NCBI GenBank assembly: GCA_012270665.1
Contig: JAAXHY010000130.1
Location: forward strand, 1 to 8,359
DNA from: Dehalococcoidia bacterium
GTDB lineage: Bacteria; Chloroflexota; Dehalococcoidia; SAR202; UBA11138
Direction: 5' to 3'
Length of the DNA: 8,359 nucleotides
Below, piece by piece: positions 1 to 6,887 of this stretch (positions are counted from its first letter, which is position 1; each line of letters starts with the position of its first letter). Below the pieces are notes generated by a model. That model was given only the letters and a program-made list of their open reading frames with translations. It was not told the origin of the DNA and did no database searches. The translations under genes and the position numbers were made by a program.

Positions 1-548
1 AGATCATCCCGAAGCAGTTCCTCAAGCGCGTGGAGCGCACCGGCTTCGGAGAGTTCCTCTTCTTCAACTGGCGCTACAACGAGGACGGCTCCCCCAATCC
101 CGACTTCGTTCTCAACAAGCAGGGCTACGAGAACGCCGAGATCATCGTCGCGGGTAGGAACTTCGGTTCCGGCTCTTCGAGAGAGCACGCTCCCTGGGCG
201 CTCGGGCAGTACGGCTTCAAGGTGGTCATAGCGCCGAGCTTCGCCGACATCTTCCACAACAACTGCTTCCAGAACGGATTGCTTCCGGTCGCGCTCCCCG
301 AGGAGACGGTCCAGCTGATCATCGAGAACGCGGAGAACGACCCCGGTTACCGTCTGAACGTTGATCTCGAAGCCGAGCGCCTCTGGGACGACAACGAAGA
401 CGTGGTCGCGGAGTTCAGCGTCGAACCTTTCCGACGCTACTGCCTGCTGAACGGCCTGGACGACATCGGCCTGACGCTGGAGAACGAGGACGACATCTCA
501 TCGTTCGAGGCCGGTCGAAGTTCCAACGGCGGCGTTCTCACCTTCTAG
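1..548 (+). CDS. leuD: 3-isopropylmalate dehydratase small subunit, 5'-truncated by window edge
   Basis: LeuD is the swivel-domain subunit of isopropylmalate isomerase. With LeuC, which carries the 4Fe-4S cluster, it converts 2-isopropylmalate to 3-isopropylmalate in leucine biosynthesis in the cytoplasm. The reading frame is open from the first base and starts with IIPKQFLKRVERTGFGEF, the conserved segment that follows the DTD motif in LeuD. The gene therefore begins upstream: the GTG at 30 is an internal valine codon, and roughly 20-25 residues are missing. About 182 residues are visible, against about 200 in the family. Other hallmarks are NFGSGSSREHAPWAL (the substrate-binding swivel loop), GFKVVIAPSFADIFHNN, and the C-terminal FRRYCLLNGLDDIGLTL block. 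The length and lack of a homoaconitase-type pattern favour leucine synthesis over lysine synthesis. leuC probably lies just upstream, outside the window. The stop (TAG, 546-548) is one base before the next ATG, suggesting cotranscription with the DHDPS-like gene. Confidence 0.96.
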   Translation, partial: IIPKQFLKRVERTGFGEFLFFNWRYNEDGSPNPDFVLNKQGYENAEIIVAGRNFGSGSSREHAPWALGQYGFKVVIAPSFADIFHNNCFQNGLLPVALPEETVQLIIENAENDPGYRLNVDLEAERLWDDNEDVVAEFSVEPFRRYCLLNGLDDIGLTLENEDDISSFEAGRSSNGGVLTF

Positions 549-549
549 T

Positions 550-1446
550 ATGCGGGCTGATATTGACGGTCTGACAGACCCACTGATTGTAGCCCCCACG
601 CCCACGCCTTTCGACGCGGATGACCGGGTTGACGCGGACGCGCTTGCGCGCAACATCGAACGGTGGAACCGGACCTCGCTGTCCGGTTTCGCGCTGGGCA
701 CCGCCAACGGCGAGGAACTTTCGCTGAGCGACGACGAGAAGAAGTTGATTGTCCATGTCGTCGCGGAGATGAGAGCGCAAGACCGCATAGTAATAGCGGG
801 GATAGATACGCCTTCAACGACCTACACGCTCGACCTCGCGGAACAGTACGCAGACACAGGCGCGGACATGGTTCGCGTCAGGATACCCAGGCAGGGCGGC
901 AACCAGGCTGCCCTGCGTTACTTTGGCGAGGTGTGCTCGCGCAGTCCGATTCCGGTGGTAGTGATTCACCAGACTTTCACTGGCGTACCCGCCGCATCCC
1001 CCGAGGTCATCTCTGAAATATGCTCACACGACAATGTCTTCGGGTACATAACGGACCACGACATACGCTTCGAGGGCAGAGTAGCGCTGACCTTCCCCCA
1101 TGATAAGCGCTTCTGGATATGTAACGGCGGCCTTCTGCTCGCGGGAGCGGTGATGGGAGCGAATGGAGCGTGTATGTGGCTCGGCAACATCGCGCCCGAA
1201 CTGTGTCGCGAGATAATGGCAAGCGGGCTGAACGGCAGTTTCATGGACGCCAGGCCGTTGCAGCGCGCCGCCGCCATGCTGGATATGGTCATCATCAGAC
1301 ATGGCGTTTCGGGAGTAAAACGCGCCTTGGGAATGATGGGTTTCGAAGGTATGACCCCGCGCTCACCACTCGCGCCCGTTTCAGAGGAGGGCGAAGCGGA
1401 GATCGCGGACGCACTCGAACGGGCGGGCCTGCGGGATGGCGCCTGA
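550..1446 (+). CDS. DHDPS/DapA-superfamily TIM-barrel protein lacking the Schiff-base lysine
   Basis: This 298-residue protein has the length and outline of the dihydrodipicolinate synthase / N-acetylneuraminate lyase superfamily (class I aldolases with a TIM barrel). Family marks are the N-terminal APTPTPFDADDRVD (residues 15-28), GTANGEELSLS (50-60, matching the GTTGE loop), TGADMVRV (103-110), a GNIAPEL segment (212-218) and the C-terminal GVKRALGMMGF followed by RSPLAPVS. The two defining catalytic residues are absent. The YNxP strand reads VIHQTFTG (138-145), putting His140 or a neighbour where Tyr is expected. The GIKE strand reads GYITDHD (165-171), with Ile or Thr in place of the lysine; no lysine occurs between residues 66 and 185. 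It is thus unlikely to be a working DapA, and the substrate is unknown. It could be a pseudoenzyme or an enzyme using other chemistry, perhaps with the His/Asp cluster. The start ATG is one base after the leuD stop and has no good Shine-Dalgarno sequence, which suggests translational coupling. Confidence 0.85.
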   Translation: MRADIDGLTDPLIVAPTPTPFDADDRVDADALARNIERWNRTSLSGFALGTANGEELSLSDDEKKLIVHVVAEMRAQDRIVIAGIDTPSTTYTLDLAEQYADTGADMVRVRIPRQGGNQAALRYFGEVCSRSPIPVVVIHQTFTGVPAASPEVISEICSHDNVFGYITDHDIRFEGRVALTFPHDKRFWICNGGLLLAGAVMGANGACMWLGNIAPELCREIMASGLNGSFMDARPLQRAAAMLDMVIIRHGVSGVKRALGMMGFEGMTPRSPLAPVSEEGEAEIADALERAGLRDGA

Positions 1447-1458
1447 AGCACATCCAGG

Positions 1459-3312
1459 TCAGTCGTCGGCCCCGTAGAGGTTCCCGTTCTTCAGAATATG
1501 TTCAATCGTGTATTCCGGCGGCGGCTGAGACCGTCTCTTTCGAGGCAGTCTCTCCCAGCCCGCCCGGACTAGGTTCTGGAAAGAGTTGACTTCTTTGGCA
1601 ATCTTTACCCTGATTCGGGAGCTGTACTCGCCCATGCCACGGTACTTCTTGTAACGGTCTCTTTCCCGCTTCTTCTGCGTCATGGACTGTAGTACGGACA
1701 GTTCGGACACTATTACGCGGCGCAGCAGCCTCGCGGCCTCGTCAGGGTCGGAGTGGGCGCCGTTCGGAGGCTCTGCCACCACTTGGTCTATTATGCCGAG
1801 ATCCAGGCAGTCGCGCGCGGTCAGTCGCATCGAGGTCGCCGCTTCCTCGGCGCGTGAAGCGTCTTGGTATATGACTTCCGCGGCCTCCTCCGGAGAAACG
1901 GAAGTGTAGATCGCGTGCTCGAGCATCAGAACACGATCCGCAACTCCGAAGGCGAGCGCTCCTCCGCTACCCGCCTGCCCTATCACCACCGAGATGGTAG
2001 GACTTTCCAGGCCGGACATTAGCGCCATCGTATTGGCGATAGTATTTCCCAGACCTCTCTCCTCCGCGGCTTCGCTCAGGTCCGGCCCGGTCGTATCCAC
2101 CAGGGTCACGAGCGGCAACGAGAATTTGGCGGCCAGGTTTATCGCCCTCTGAGCCTTTCGGAAACCCTCCGGCATCGTTCGGCTCTCGCTTCCGGCACCG
2201 GCATTGGAAGTCGCTACTCTCTGCTGTCCTATGACGGCGACGGTCTGGCCCGCTATCTGGCCCAGACCGGATATGACCGTCGGGTCGTCTCCGTAGGAGC
2301 GGTCTCCATGCAGTTCTACGAACTGACCGAATATCCTGGACATATAGTCCGCTGCCATCGGACGAGACTGATGTCGTGAAAGCTGCACCGATGTCCATGC
2401 CTGTGGCCTGGGAACGCCTGTCACATACCCGATGCCCTCGCCGGAGTTCGACAGCTTGTACCTTGTTCCCAGAAGGTCGAGAAGAACGCCCAGGACTGCG
2501 CGCAGTTCGGTTCGCTGGACCACCGCGTCGAGCATCCCATGTCTCAGATGAGACTCGGCAGTATGGGACTCGAGGGGAAGCGGCAGATCGCTGGCCCTTT
2601 CTATGACACGAAGCGAAGAGAACCCGACTATCGCGCCCGGCTCGGCCAGAATGATGTCGGCCGAGTTCGAGAAACTGCCGTATGCCTGTCCGGTGGCGGG
2701 ATTGGCAAGTACCGTAATCAGCGGAATCCCCGCCTGGTTGAGCCGATTGGCCGCGACCGTCGTCTTGGCCATCTGCATAAGAGACAGCACACCCTCCTGG
2801 ATGCGCGTCCCTCCGCTGGTGATGATGGCTACGGTGGGCAGGCTCATCTTCGTGGCGCGTTCGAGCGTGAGCGCTATCTTTTCGCCGACCGCGCATCCCA
2901 TCGTGCCGCCCATGAAACCAAAATCCAGAACGATCAACATTACGCGTGTCCCGGCAATAGAGGCCGTACCTGTGAGTACCGCCTCGGTGAGTCCAGTTCT
3001 CCGCTGGTCTTGGAAGATGCGGCTGTTGTAGGACTTGACCGACGCGAACGACAGCGGGTCGAGCGAAATCAGGGACCGGTTTATCTCCCTGAAACTGTTC
3101 GAGTCGGCAAGGGACTCGATGCGCTCCCCCGCGCTCATGCTGTAATGGAAGCGACAGCGGGGGCAGATCTTATAGCCGAGGTACGTATCGTCTTCTCGCA
3201 GGTCGAGCGCGCATACCAGACACTCGGCCCTTCCCCCTTCAGGCTCTTCCTGAGTAGCGCTATCACCCTCAAGCGGGCTGAAGCCGAATATGTTTGGCAG
3301 ATTACTCGCCAT
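1459..3312 (-). CDS. accDA: Fused acetyl-CoA carboxylase carboxyltransferase (beta-alpha, AccD-AccA)
   Basis: This 617-residue single-chain carboxyltransferase moves CO2 from carboxybiotin to acetyl-CoA (or another acyl-CoA) to give malonyl-CoA for fatty-acid synthesis. The N-terminal half is AccD-like. A zinc ribbon C31-x2-C34-x15-C50-x2-C53 is followed by the crotonase-type fold with TSGGTRIQEGVLSLMQMAKT (165-184) and DIILAEPGAIVGFSSLRVIE. The second half, from about residue 317, is AccA-like: FVELHGDRSYGDDP, GQAGSGGALAFGVADRVLML (445-464) and a basic C-terminal tail of about 75 residues. Two active-site loops are unusual. The AccD TGG reads TGQ (207-209), and the AccA DTPGAYPG loop reads DTTGPDLS (406-413), closer to my memory of actinobacterial AccD3-like fusions. 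The start is the first canonical start codon after the in-frame ftsK stop, which lies 33 bases upstream. The biotin carboxylase and carrier genes (accC, accB) are not in the window. An acyl-CoA other than acetyl-CoA as substrate cannot be excluded. Confidence 0.92.
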   Translation of the reverse strand: MASNLPNIFGFSPLEGDSATQEEPEGGRAECLVCALDLREDDTYLGYKICPRCRFHYSMSAGERIESLADSNSFREINRSLISLDPLSFASVKSYNSRIFQDQRRTGLTEAVLTGTASIAGTRVMLIVLDFGFMGGTMGCAVGEKIALTLERATKMSLPTVAIITSGGTRIQEGVLSLMQMAKTTVAANRLNQAGIPLITVLANPATGQAYGSFSNSADIILAEPGAIVGFSSLRVIERASDLPLPLESHTAESHLRHGMLDAVVQRTELRAVLGVLLDLLGTRYKLSNSGEGIGYVTGVPRPQAWTSVQLSRHQSRPMAADYMSRIFGQFVELHGDRSYGDDPTVISGLGQIAGQTVAVIGQQRVATSNAGAGSESRTMPEGFRKAQRAINLAAKFSLPLVTLVDTTGPDLSEAAEERGLGNTIANTMALMSGLESPTISVVIGQAGSGGALAFGVADRVLMLEHAIYTSVSPEEAAEVIYQDASRAEEAATSMRLTARDCLDLGIIDQVVAEPPNGAHSDPDEAARLLRRVIVSELSVLQSMTQKKRERDRYKKYRGMGEYSSRIRVKIAKEVNSFQNLVRAGWERLPRKRRSQPPPEYTIEHILKNGNLYGADD

Positions 3313-3315
3313 AAT

Positions 3316-3320
3316 CTCCC
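3316..3320 (-). promoter_or_regulatory. Putative ribosome binding site of accDA (GGGAG)
   Basis: GGGAG on the minus strand ends three bases before the accDA ATG (3312). The spacing is shorter than the usual 5-9 bases, but no ATG, GTG or TTG lies in frame between the ftsK stop and this ATG. The next downstream methionine falls after the zinc ribbon, so this start is favoured. The ftsK stop lies 33 bases before it, so reinitiation by ribosomes finishing ftsK could help. This is an inference from position. Confidence 0.45.
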
Positions 3321-3345
3321 GCCCATAGCAAAAGGTACTAGGGAG

Positions 3346-6300
3346 TTAGTTCTGGTTCATTATAACATCTCTGGACTTCGAGCCGTCACCAGGTCCCACG
3401 ATTCCCTCTTCCTCTAGCTGGTCCATCAGTCTCGCCGCGCGTGGATAGCCGATTCTAAGCCTGCGCTGGAGCAGCGAGGTAGATAGTTTGCGATGGCTGA
3501 GGGCTATTTCTATCGCCTTGTCTATCATCTCGTCCCGGTCCGGATCATCTATGTCCGGCCCGTCACCCTCCTCCGCTTCACCCTCGCCAAGCAGATCAAT
3601 TTCCTCTAACGGCAGCCTTGGAGTGGATTGCCAGAAGCCCACGAGCTTTTCGATCTCCGAATCGCCGATGAACACGCTCTGCACTCTCGACGGCTTCGAA
3701 GCGTCGAGCGGCAGATAGAGCATATCCCCGCGTCCGAGCAGCTTGTCCGCGCCGCCCGTATCCAGAATCGTGCGCGAGTCCACCTGCGAAGTTACACCGA
3801 AACTGATTCGGCTCGGGAAATTCGCCTTGATAAGTCCTGTCAGCACATCCACCGACGGCCGCTGGGTTGCGATTATCATGTGTATGCCGGTAGCGCGGCC
3901 GAGCTGCGCAAGTCTGCATATTGACTGCTCCACGTCAACCGCGGCGGTCATCATGAGGTCGGCGAGTTCGTCTATGACGACGCAAAGGAACGGCATCTTG
4001 TCCGGCATACGGCTGTTGTACGCCTCAATGTTGCGCACGCCCACTTCTTCCATGCGGCGGTAGCGGTCGAACATCTCACGTATCAAGCCTTTCAGATAGC
4101 CGACCACCGTATCCGTCTCGACTACTACGGGCACCAGGAGGTGCGGAATGCCGTTATATGGGGTCAACTCCACACGCTTAGGGTCCACGAGAAGCATACG
4201 CATATCAGCGGGTGTCTTTTCGGTGATTAGGCAGGACACTATCGCGTTCAGGCACACGCTCTTTCCGCTTCCCGTCGCTCCCGCCACAAGCAGGTGAGGC
4301 ATCTTTGCCAAGTCGAACACGACTGGCTCACCACCGCTGCCCTGACCGAGCGCGACCGGAAGATGAGCGCCGTCATCCCGCAGGCCTTGGAATTCCGAAC
4401 TCTCCATGATACTGCGAAGCGTTACCAGACTGGGATTGGGGTTCGGGACCTCGATGCCAATCAGCGACTTACCCATAGCGGGCGTCTCCAAGCGTATCGA
4501 GGGAGTCTTGAGCGCTAGAGACAGGTCTTTCTCCCGGGCCAGGATGCTGTCAACCTTGACTCGCGTCTTCTCTTCCACTTGCTTGGTTACCAGGCGTCCC
4601 CTTTCGTCCTTCAACGGTATCCCGTTGGCGTCCACCTGTTTCACGGTCCTGTTCTTGCGCACCCAGCCCGGTGTAAGCCCGTACATCGTCACCGTCGGGC
4701 CGGGACGGATATCCTCGACCCCGACCTCTATCCCGTATTCCGCCAGTGTCCGGGTTATCGCGTCGGCAGTGACCCGCTGCTCCTCTTCGGTGATCGAGTT
4801 GCTCGGAGCGGTGTTCAACATTCTAATGCTGGGCTTCCGCCATGCCGCCGGCGTTACGGGTACGGTAACCGGGGAGGCGCCGGCTTCTTCCCCCCGGTCA
4901 AATCCTAAAGAAGGTGGTTCCGATTCAGATGAAGAAGCCTCCGAGTCCATAGCCCAGTATTTGTTCGCCTTGAACGGAGCTCCGGGTTGCGCAGGCATGG
5001 GCGTCGAGGGATCGGAGTCATTCAGAAAATCGGGATCGAACTCCTCCATCACAACGGTTTCCGGCTCGTTGTCGGACATAGAAGTCGTTTCTATCGCAGA
5101 GTCGTCGAACGAGACCTGATCGTCGACATCCACGAACGTAGCCGACGAATCCAGGTTGGCGAGAGAGTCGCCGCCATCTGAGCCGTCCTCATATCTTGAC
5201 AATTCGGCCAGTTCATCGTCGGACAAATCATCGAAGTCCGGCATCAGCATATCGCCACGGTCCGAATCATCGTATTCGAGAAGCGGGCTGGACGATTCGC
5301 CCGCGAAAGGCGAATCGAGATCGGACACGCCGCTGTTCGAGCGGTCAGACTCGGGAGACGGCTCGATATGGGGGTGATCGAAAGACTGCTGTTCGCTGGC
5401 TTCCACAACTTCGGGAGCGGAGTCCAGTTGCGACATGAAGAAGTCATCCTGTCCAGAATCGCCTATTACGACGCTCCCGGAATCAGACCCTCCCGGCGCG
5501 CTTACAGGATCACTCTCCACCGTTTCTGGGACATTCTGAGACCCGTTAGACATCTCGGCATGGGAATCGCTATCGAAGTCGAAATCTTTGTCGTCTATGT
5601 ACTCGTCGGCGACGTCCTCCTCATGGTCGTCGAACTGTTCCGGGGCCGCCGATTCGGACAACGGGGCGCCCGACTCTTCCAGATCAGGCGTTTCCGACGC
5701 TGACATATCCCCTGCGTCAGGATCGTCTTCCTCCACGAGTTCGTCGGTGAGTCCGGGTTCAGTCGTGAACGCGAATACCGGCTCCGGCAGTTTACTCAAA
5801 TTGAGCGGCTTGAATGGGTCGCCATCCTCAGATGGCTGGGATTCAGCGGTCGCTGACTCCGGCTCCGGACTGGGCGGCGCGGCAAGCGCGCTCTTGATTC
5901 CGGCTTCCAGAGAATCGCTTCCGGTCATGCCGTTGAGATAGCCCGCCAGCGAAGGCACGGGCGCCGAGCGTATCGGCAGGTTCCCGAAGTCGAAAGATTC
6001 GCGCGGCTGAGAGGAACTCGAGACCGTATATGGTTCGTCCGGTCTGGCTTCGGGTTGAACTCTGGGAGCCCCTCTGGCTCCAACTGGCTCAGAGCTTGTG
6101 TACCAGGAACTCGGTTCGCCGCTAAATCTCACAGGATTGCTAGACACCCCCACAAAAGGAACTGGCGTGGTTCGCGTGTCGTCTTCCTGATCTTCGTATT
6201 CGGAAAACCGCGGCCCCACCACAAACGACCCCGGACCGGGTTCTCTGCGCCGGTCGAACAGCGACAGCATCGCATCGCCAACCGTCCGAAACGCGGGCAG

Positions 6301-6783
6301 CATGAACAGCGCTCCCGCCACCGCGAGGGCCGCGACCACTCGCAGCCATCCCGTCACGCCTTGGCTCCCGATGATCATCTCCCCGACTTGACCGCCCGGC
6401 GTCACCTCACCGCCGAGCGCAAACCATCCCAGAAGCCCCTCGGAAGGACTCAGGAATGACAGAGCTCCAATGCCGGCTACTACAAGCGCGGCGGACGCCA
6501 GCCAGATGTTGTATCGCCTCAGCCATTCACGCCTGAAAGCCAGCGCGACTGTGAAGGCAATGACCCAGCCTGCTATCAGGACCGAACCAAAACCGACCGC
6601 GCGCAGCAATCCCTCTCGGAAACTTCCCAGCGCGTCGAATGCTGTCCCGAATGCCATGAGCGCCACCCACGCTATGGAAGCTACAAAACCCGCAGCGAGC
6701 AGAAACAGTAGAAGCCTGTTTATCTCACGGCGTGTGGAAGTGGATTCGGTCTCCGAGCTGCTCTCGCGAGTTGGACTTGTCAT
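3346..6783 (-). CDS. ftsK: FtsK/SpoIIIE-family DNA translocase
   Basis: This 1145-residue membrane-anchored dsDNA pump acts at the division septum to clear and align chromosome termini. Four hydrophobic segments near residues 23-46, 61-84, 91-111 and 143-163 form the membrane anchor. Residues ~190-650 are a long, low-complexity linker rich in Asp, Glu, Ser and Pro. The motor follows. Its alpha domain (from ~668) has GPTVTMYGL and, in place of the short usual connection, an extra charged segment at ~704-745 before LALKTPSIRLETP. The beta RecA-like domain has Walker A GATGSGKS (835-842), LLVDPKRVELTPYNGIPHLL and Walker B VVIDELADL (935-943), then ATQRPSVDVLTGLIKANFPS. The C-terminal winged-helix gamma domain (~1080-1145) has STSLLQRRLRIGYPRAARLM (1101-1120), the part that reads orienting DNA sequences in known FtsKs. 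The ATG at 6783 has AAAGGG nine bases upstream, partly buried in an inverted repeat. The gene lies 128 bases after rnj and 33 before accDA, on the same strand. Identity is secure; the orienting sequence is unknown. Confidence 0.97.
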   Translation of the reverse strand: MTSPTRESSSETESTSTRREINRLLLFLLAAGFVASIAWVALMAFGTAFDALGSFREGLLRAVGFGSVLIAGWVIAFTVALAFRREWLRRYNIWLASAALVVAGIGALSFLSPSEGLLGWFALGGEVTPGGQVGEMIIGSQGVTGWLRVVAALAVAGALFMLPAFRTVGDAMLSLFDRRREPGPGSFVVGPRFSEYEDQEDDTRTTPVPFVGVSSNPVRFSGEPSSWYTSSEPVGARGAPRVQPEARPDEPYTVSSSSQPRESFDFGNLPIRSAPVPSLAGYLNGMTGSDSLEAGIKSALAAPPSPEPESATAESQPSEDGDPFKPLNLSKLPEPVFAFTTEPGLTDELVEEDDPDAGDMSASETPDLEESGAPLSESAAPEQFDDHEEDVADEYIDDKDFDFDSDSHAEMSNGSQNVPETVESDPVSAPGGSDSGSVVIGDSGQDDFFMSQLDSAPEVVEASEQQSFDHPHIEPSPESDRSNSGVSDLDSPFAGESSSPLLEYDDSDRGDMLMPDFDDLSDDELAELSRYEDGSDGGDSLANLDSSATFVDVDDQVSFDDSAIETTSMSDNEPETVVMEEFDPDFLNDSDPSTPMPAQPGAPFKANKYWAMDSEASSSESEPPSLGFDRGEEAGASPVTVPVTPAAWRKPSIRMLNTAPSNSITEEEQRVTADAITRTLAEYGIEVGVEDIRPGPTVTMYGLTPGWVRKNRTVKQVDANGIPLKDERGRLVTKQVEEKTRVKVDSILAREKDLSLALKTPSIRLETPAMGKSLIGIEVPNPNPSLVTLRSIMESSEFQGLRDDGAHLPVALGQGSGGEPVVFDLAKMPHLLVAGATGSGKSVCLNAIVSCLITEKTPADMRMLLVDPKRVELTPYNGIPHLLVPVVVETDTVVGYLKGLIREMFDRYRRMEEVGVRNIEAYNSRMPDKMPFLCVVIDELADLMMTAAVDVEQSICRLAQLGRATGIHMIIATQRPSVDVLTGLIKANFPSRISFGVTSQVDSRTILDTGGADKLLGRGDMLYLPLDASKPSRVQSVFIGDSEIEKLVGFWQSTPRLPLEEIDLLGEGEAEEGDGPDIDDPDRDEMIDKAIEIALSHRKLSTSLLQRRLRIGYPRAARLMDQLEEEGIVGPGDGSKSRDVIMNQN

Positions 6784-6791
6784 GTGGAGCT

Positions 6792-6849
6792 ACCCTTTCG
6801 ATAGAGTTACAACGTAAAAGGCGAGACTCTATCGGAGACCTGAAAGGGT
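6792..6849 (-). repeat. Interrupted 16-bp inverted repeat in ftsK leader, possible RBS-masking stem
   Basis: On the minus strand ACCCTTTC (6849-6842) is followed by an eight-base bulge AGGTCTCC, GATAGAGT (6833-6826), an 18-base loop, then ACTCTATC (6807-6800) and GAAAGGGT (6799-6792). Both eight-base arms are perfectly complementary, giving 16 pairs with one single-sided bulge. The last arm contains the likely Shine-Dalgarno of ftsK. In RNA this would form a stem that hides the ribosome binding site. As DNA it could instead be a dyad operator. There is no adjacent T-run, so a simple Rho-independent terminator is unlikely. The symmetry is seen directly; the function is inferred. Confidence 0.55.
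6793..6798 (-). promoter_or_regulatory. Putative ribosome binding site of ftsK (AAAGGG)
   Basis: On the minus strand AAAGGG lies nine bases before the ftsK ATG (6783), and no better purine-rich site is nearer. It falls inside the proximal arm of the inverted repeat at 6792-6849, so access to it may depend on whether that stem forms. The RBS assignment rests on position and base pairing only. Confidence 0.5.
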
Positions 6850-6853
6850 CTGA

Positions 6854-6870
6854 GTCCGGGGCTACCGGAC
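6854..6870 (-). repeat. GC-rich hairpin between rnj and ftsK
   Basis: GTCCGG (6854-6859) and CCGGAC (6865-6870) form a perfect six-base stem around a five-base loop, 42 bases past the rnj stop. On the minus strand the stem is not followed by a T-tract, so it lacks the signature of an intrinsic terminator. It could be an mRNA-stabilising or processing structure, or part of a larger folded ftsK leader together with the neighbouring inverted repeat. Confidence 0.4.
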
Positions 6871-6877
6871 CTGGATT

Positions 6878-6887
6878 GCGCCGGCGC
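6878..6887. repeat. Perfect 10-bp GC palindrome GCGCCGGCGC
   Basis: This self-complementary decamer lies 24 bases beyond the rnj stop, flanked by CTGG (6871-6874) and CCAG (6890-6893), which are complementary to each other. Together these could form a short stem in the rnj 3' region or a protein-binding dyad. Short GC palindromes are not rare in DNA of this composition, so significance is uncertain. Confidence 0.3.

Noticed and set aside
30..32. GTG as leuD start
   Set aside because: Conserved LeuD residues IIPKQFLKR are encoded in frame upstream to the window edge, so this is an internal Val codon.
550..1446. Naming the gene dapA
   Set aside because: The catalytic lysine and tyrosine that define DapA activity are missing, so a specific symbol would mislead.
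1967..2896. Minus-strand open frame (309 codons) overlapping accDA in another frame
   Set aside because: The translation is Arg/Ser/Gly-rich, typical of a shifted frame of a GC-rich gene, and the AccDA frame explains the region fully.
2539..3417. Long + strand open frame (292 codons) opposite accDA
   Set aside because: It is antisense to a strongly conserved carboxyltransferase, its translation is low-complexity Arg-rich with no recognisable domain, and such shadows are common in GC-rich DNA.
4406..5119. + strand open frame (237 codons) opposite ftsK
   Set aside because: It lies antisense to the FtsK linker and alpha domain; its composition mirrors the Asp/Ser-rich linker codons and shows no domain.
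6854..6870. Intrinsic terminator after rnj
   Set aside because: The stem is followed on the minus strand by CTCAGACCC, not a T-run, so it does not meet the usual criteria.
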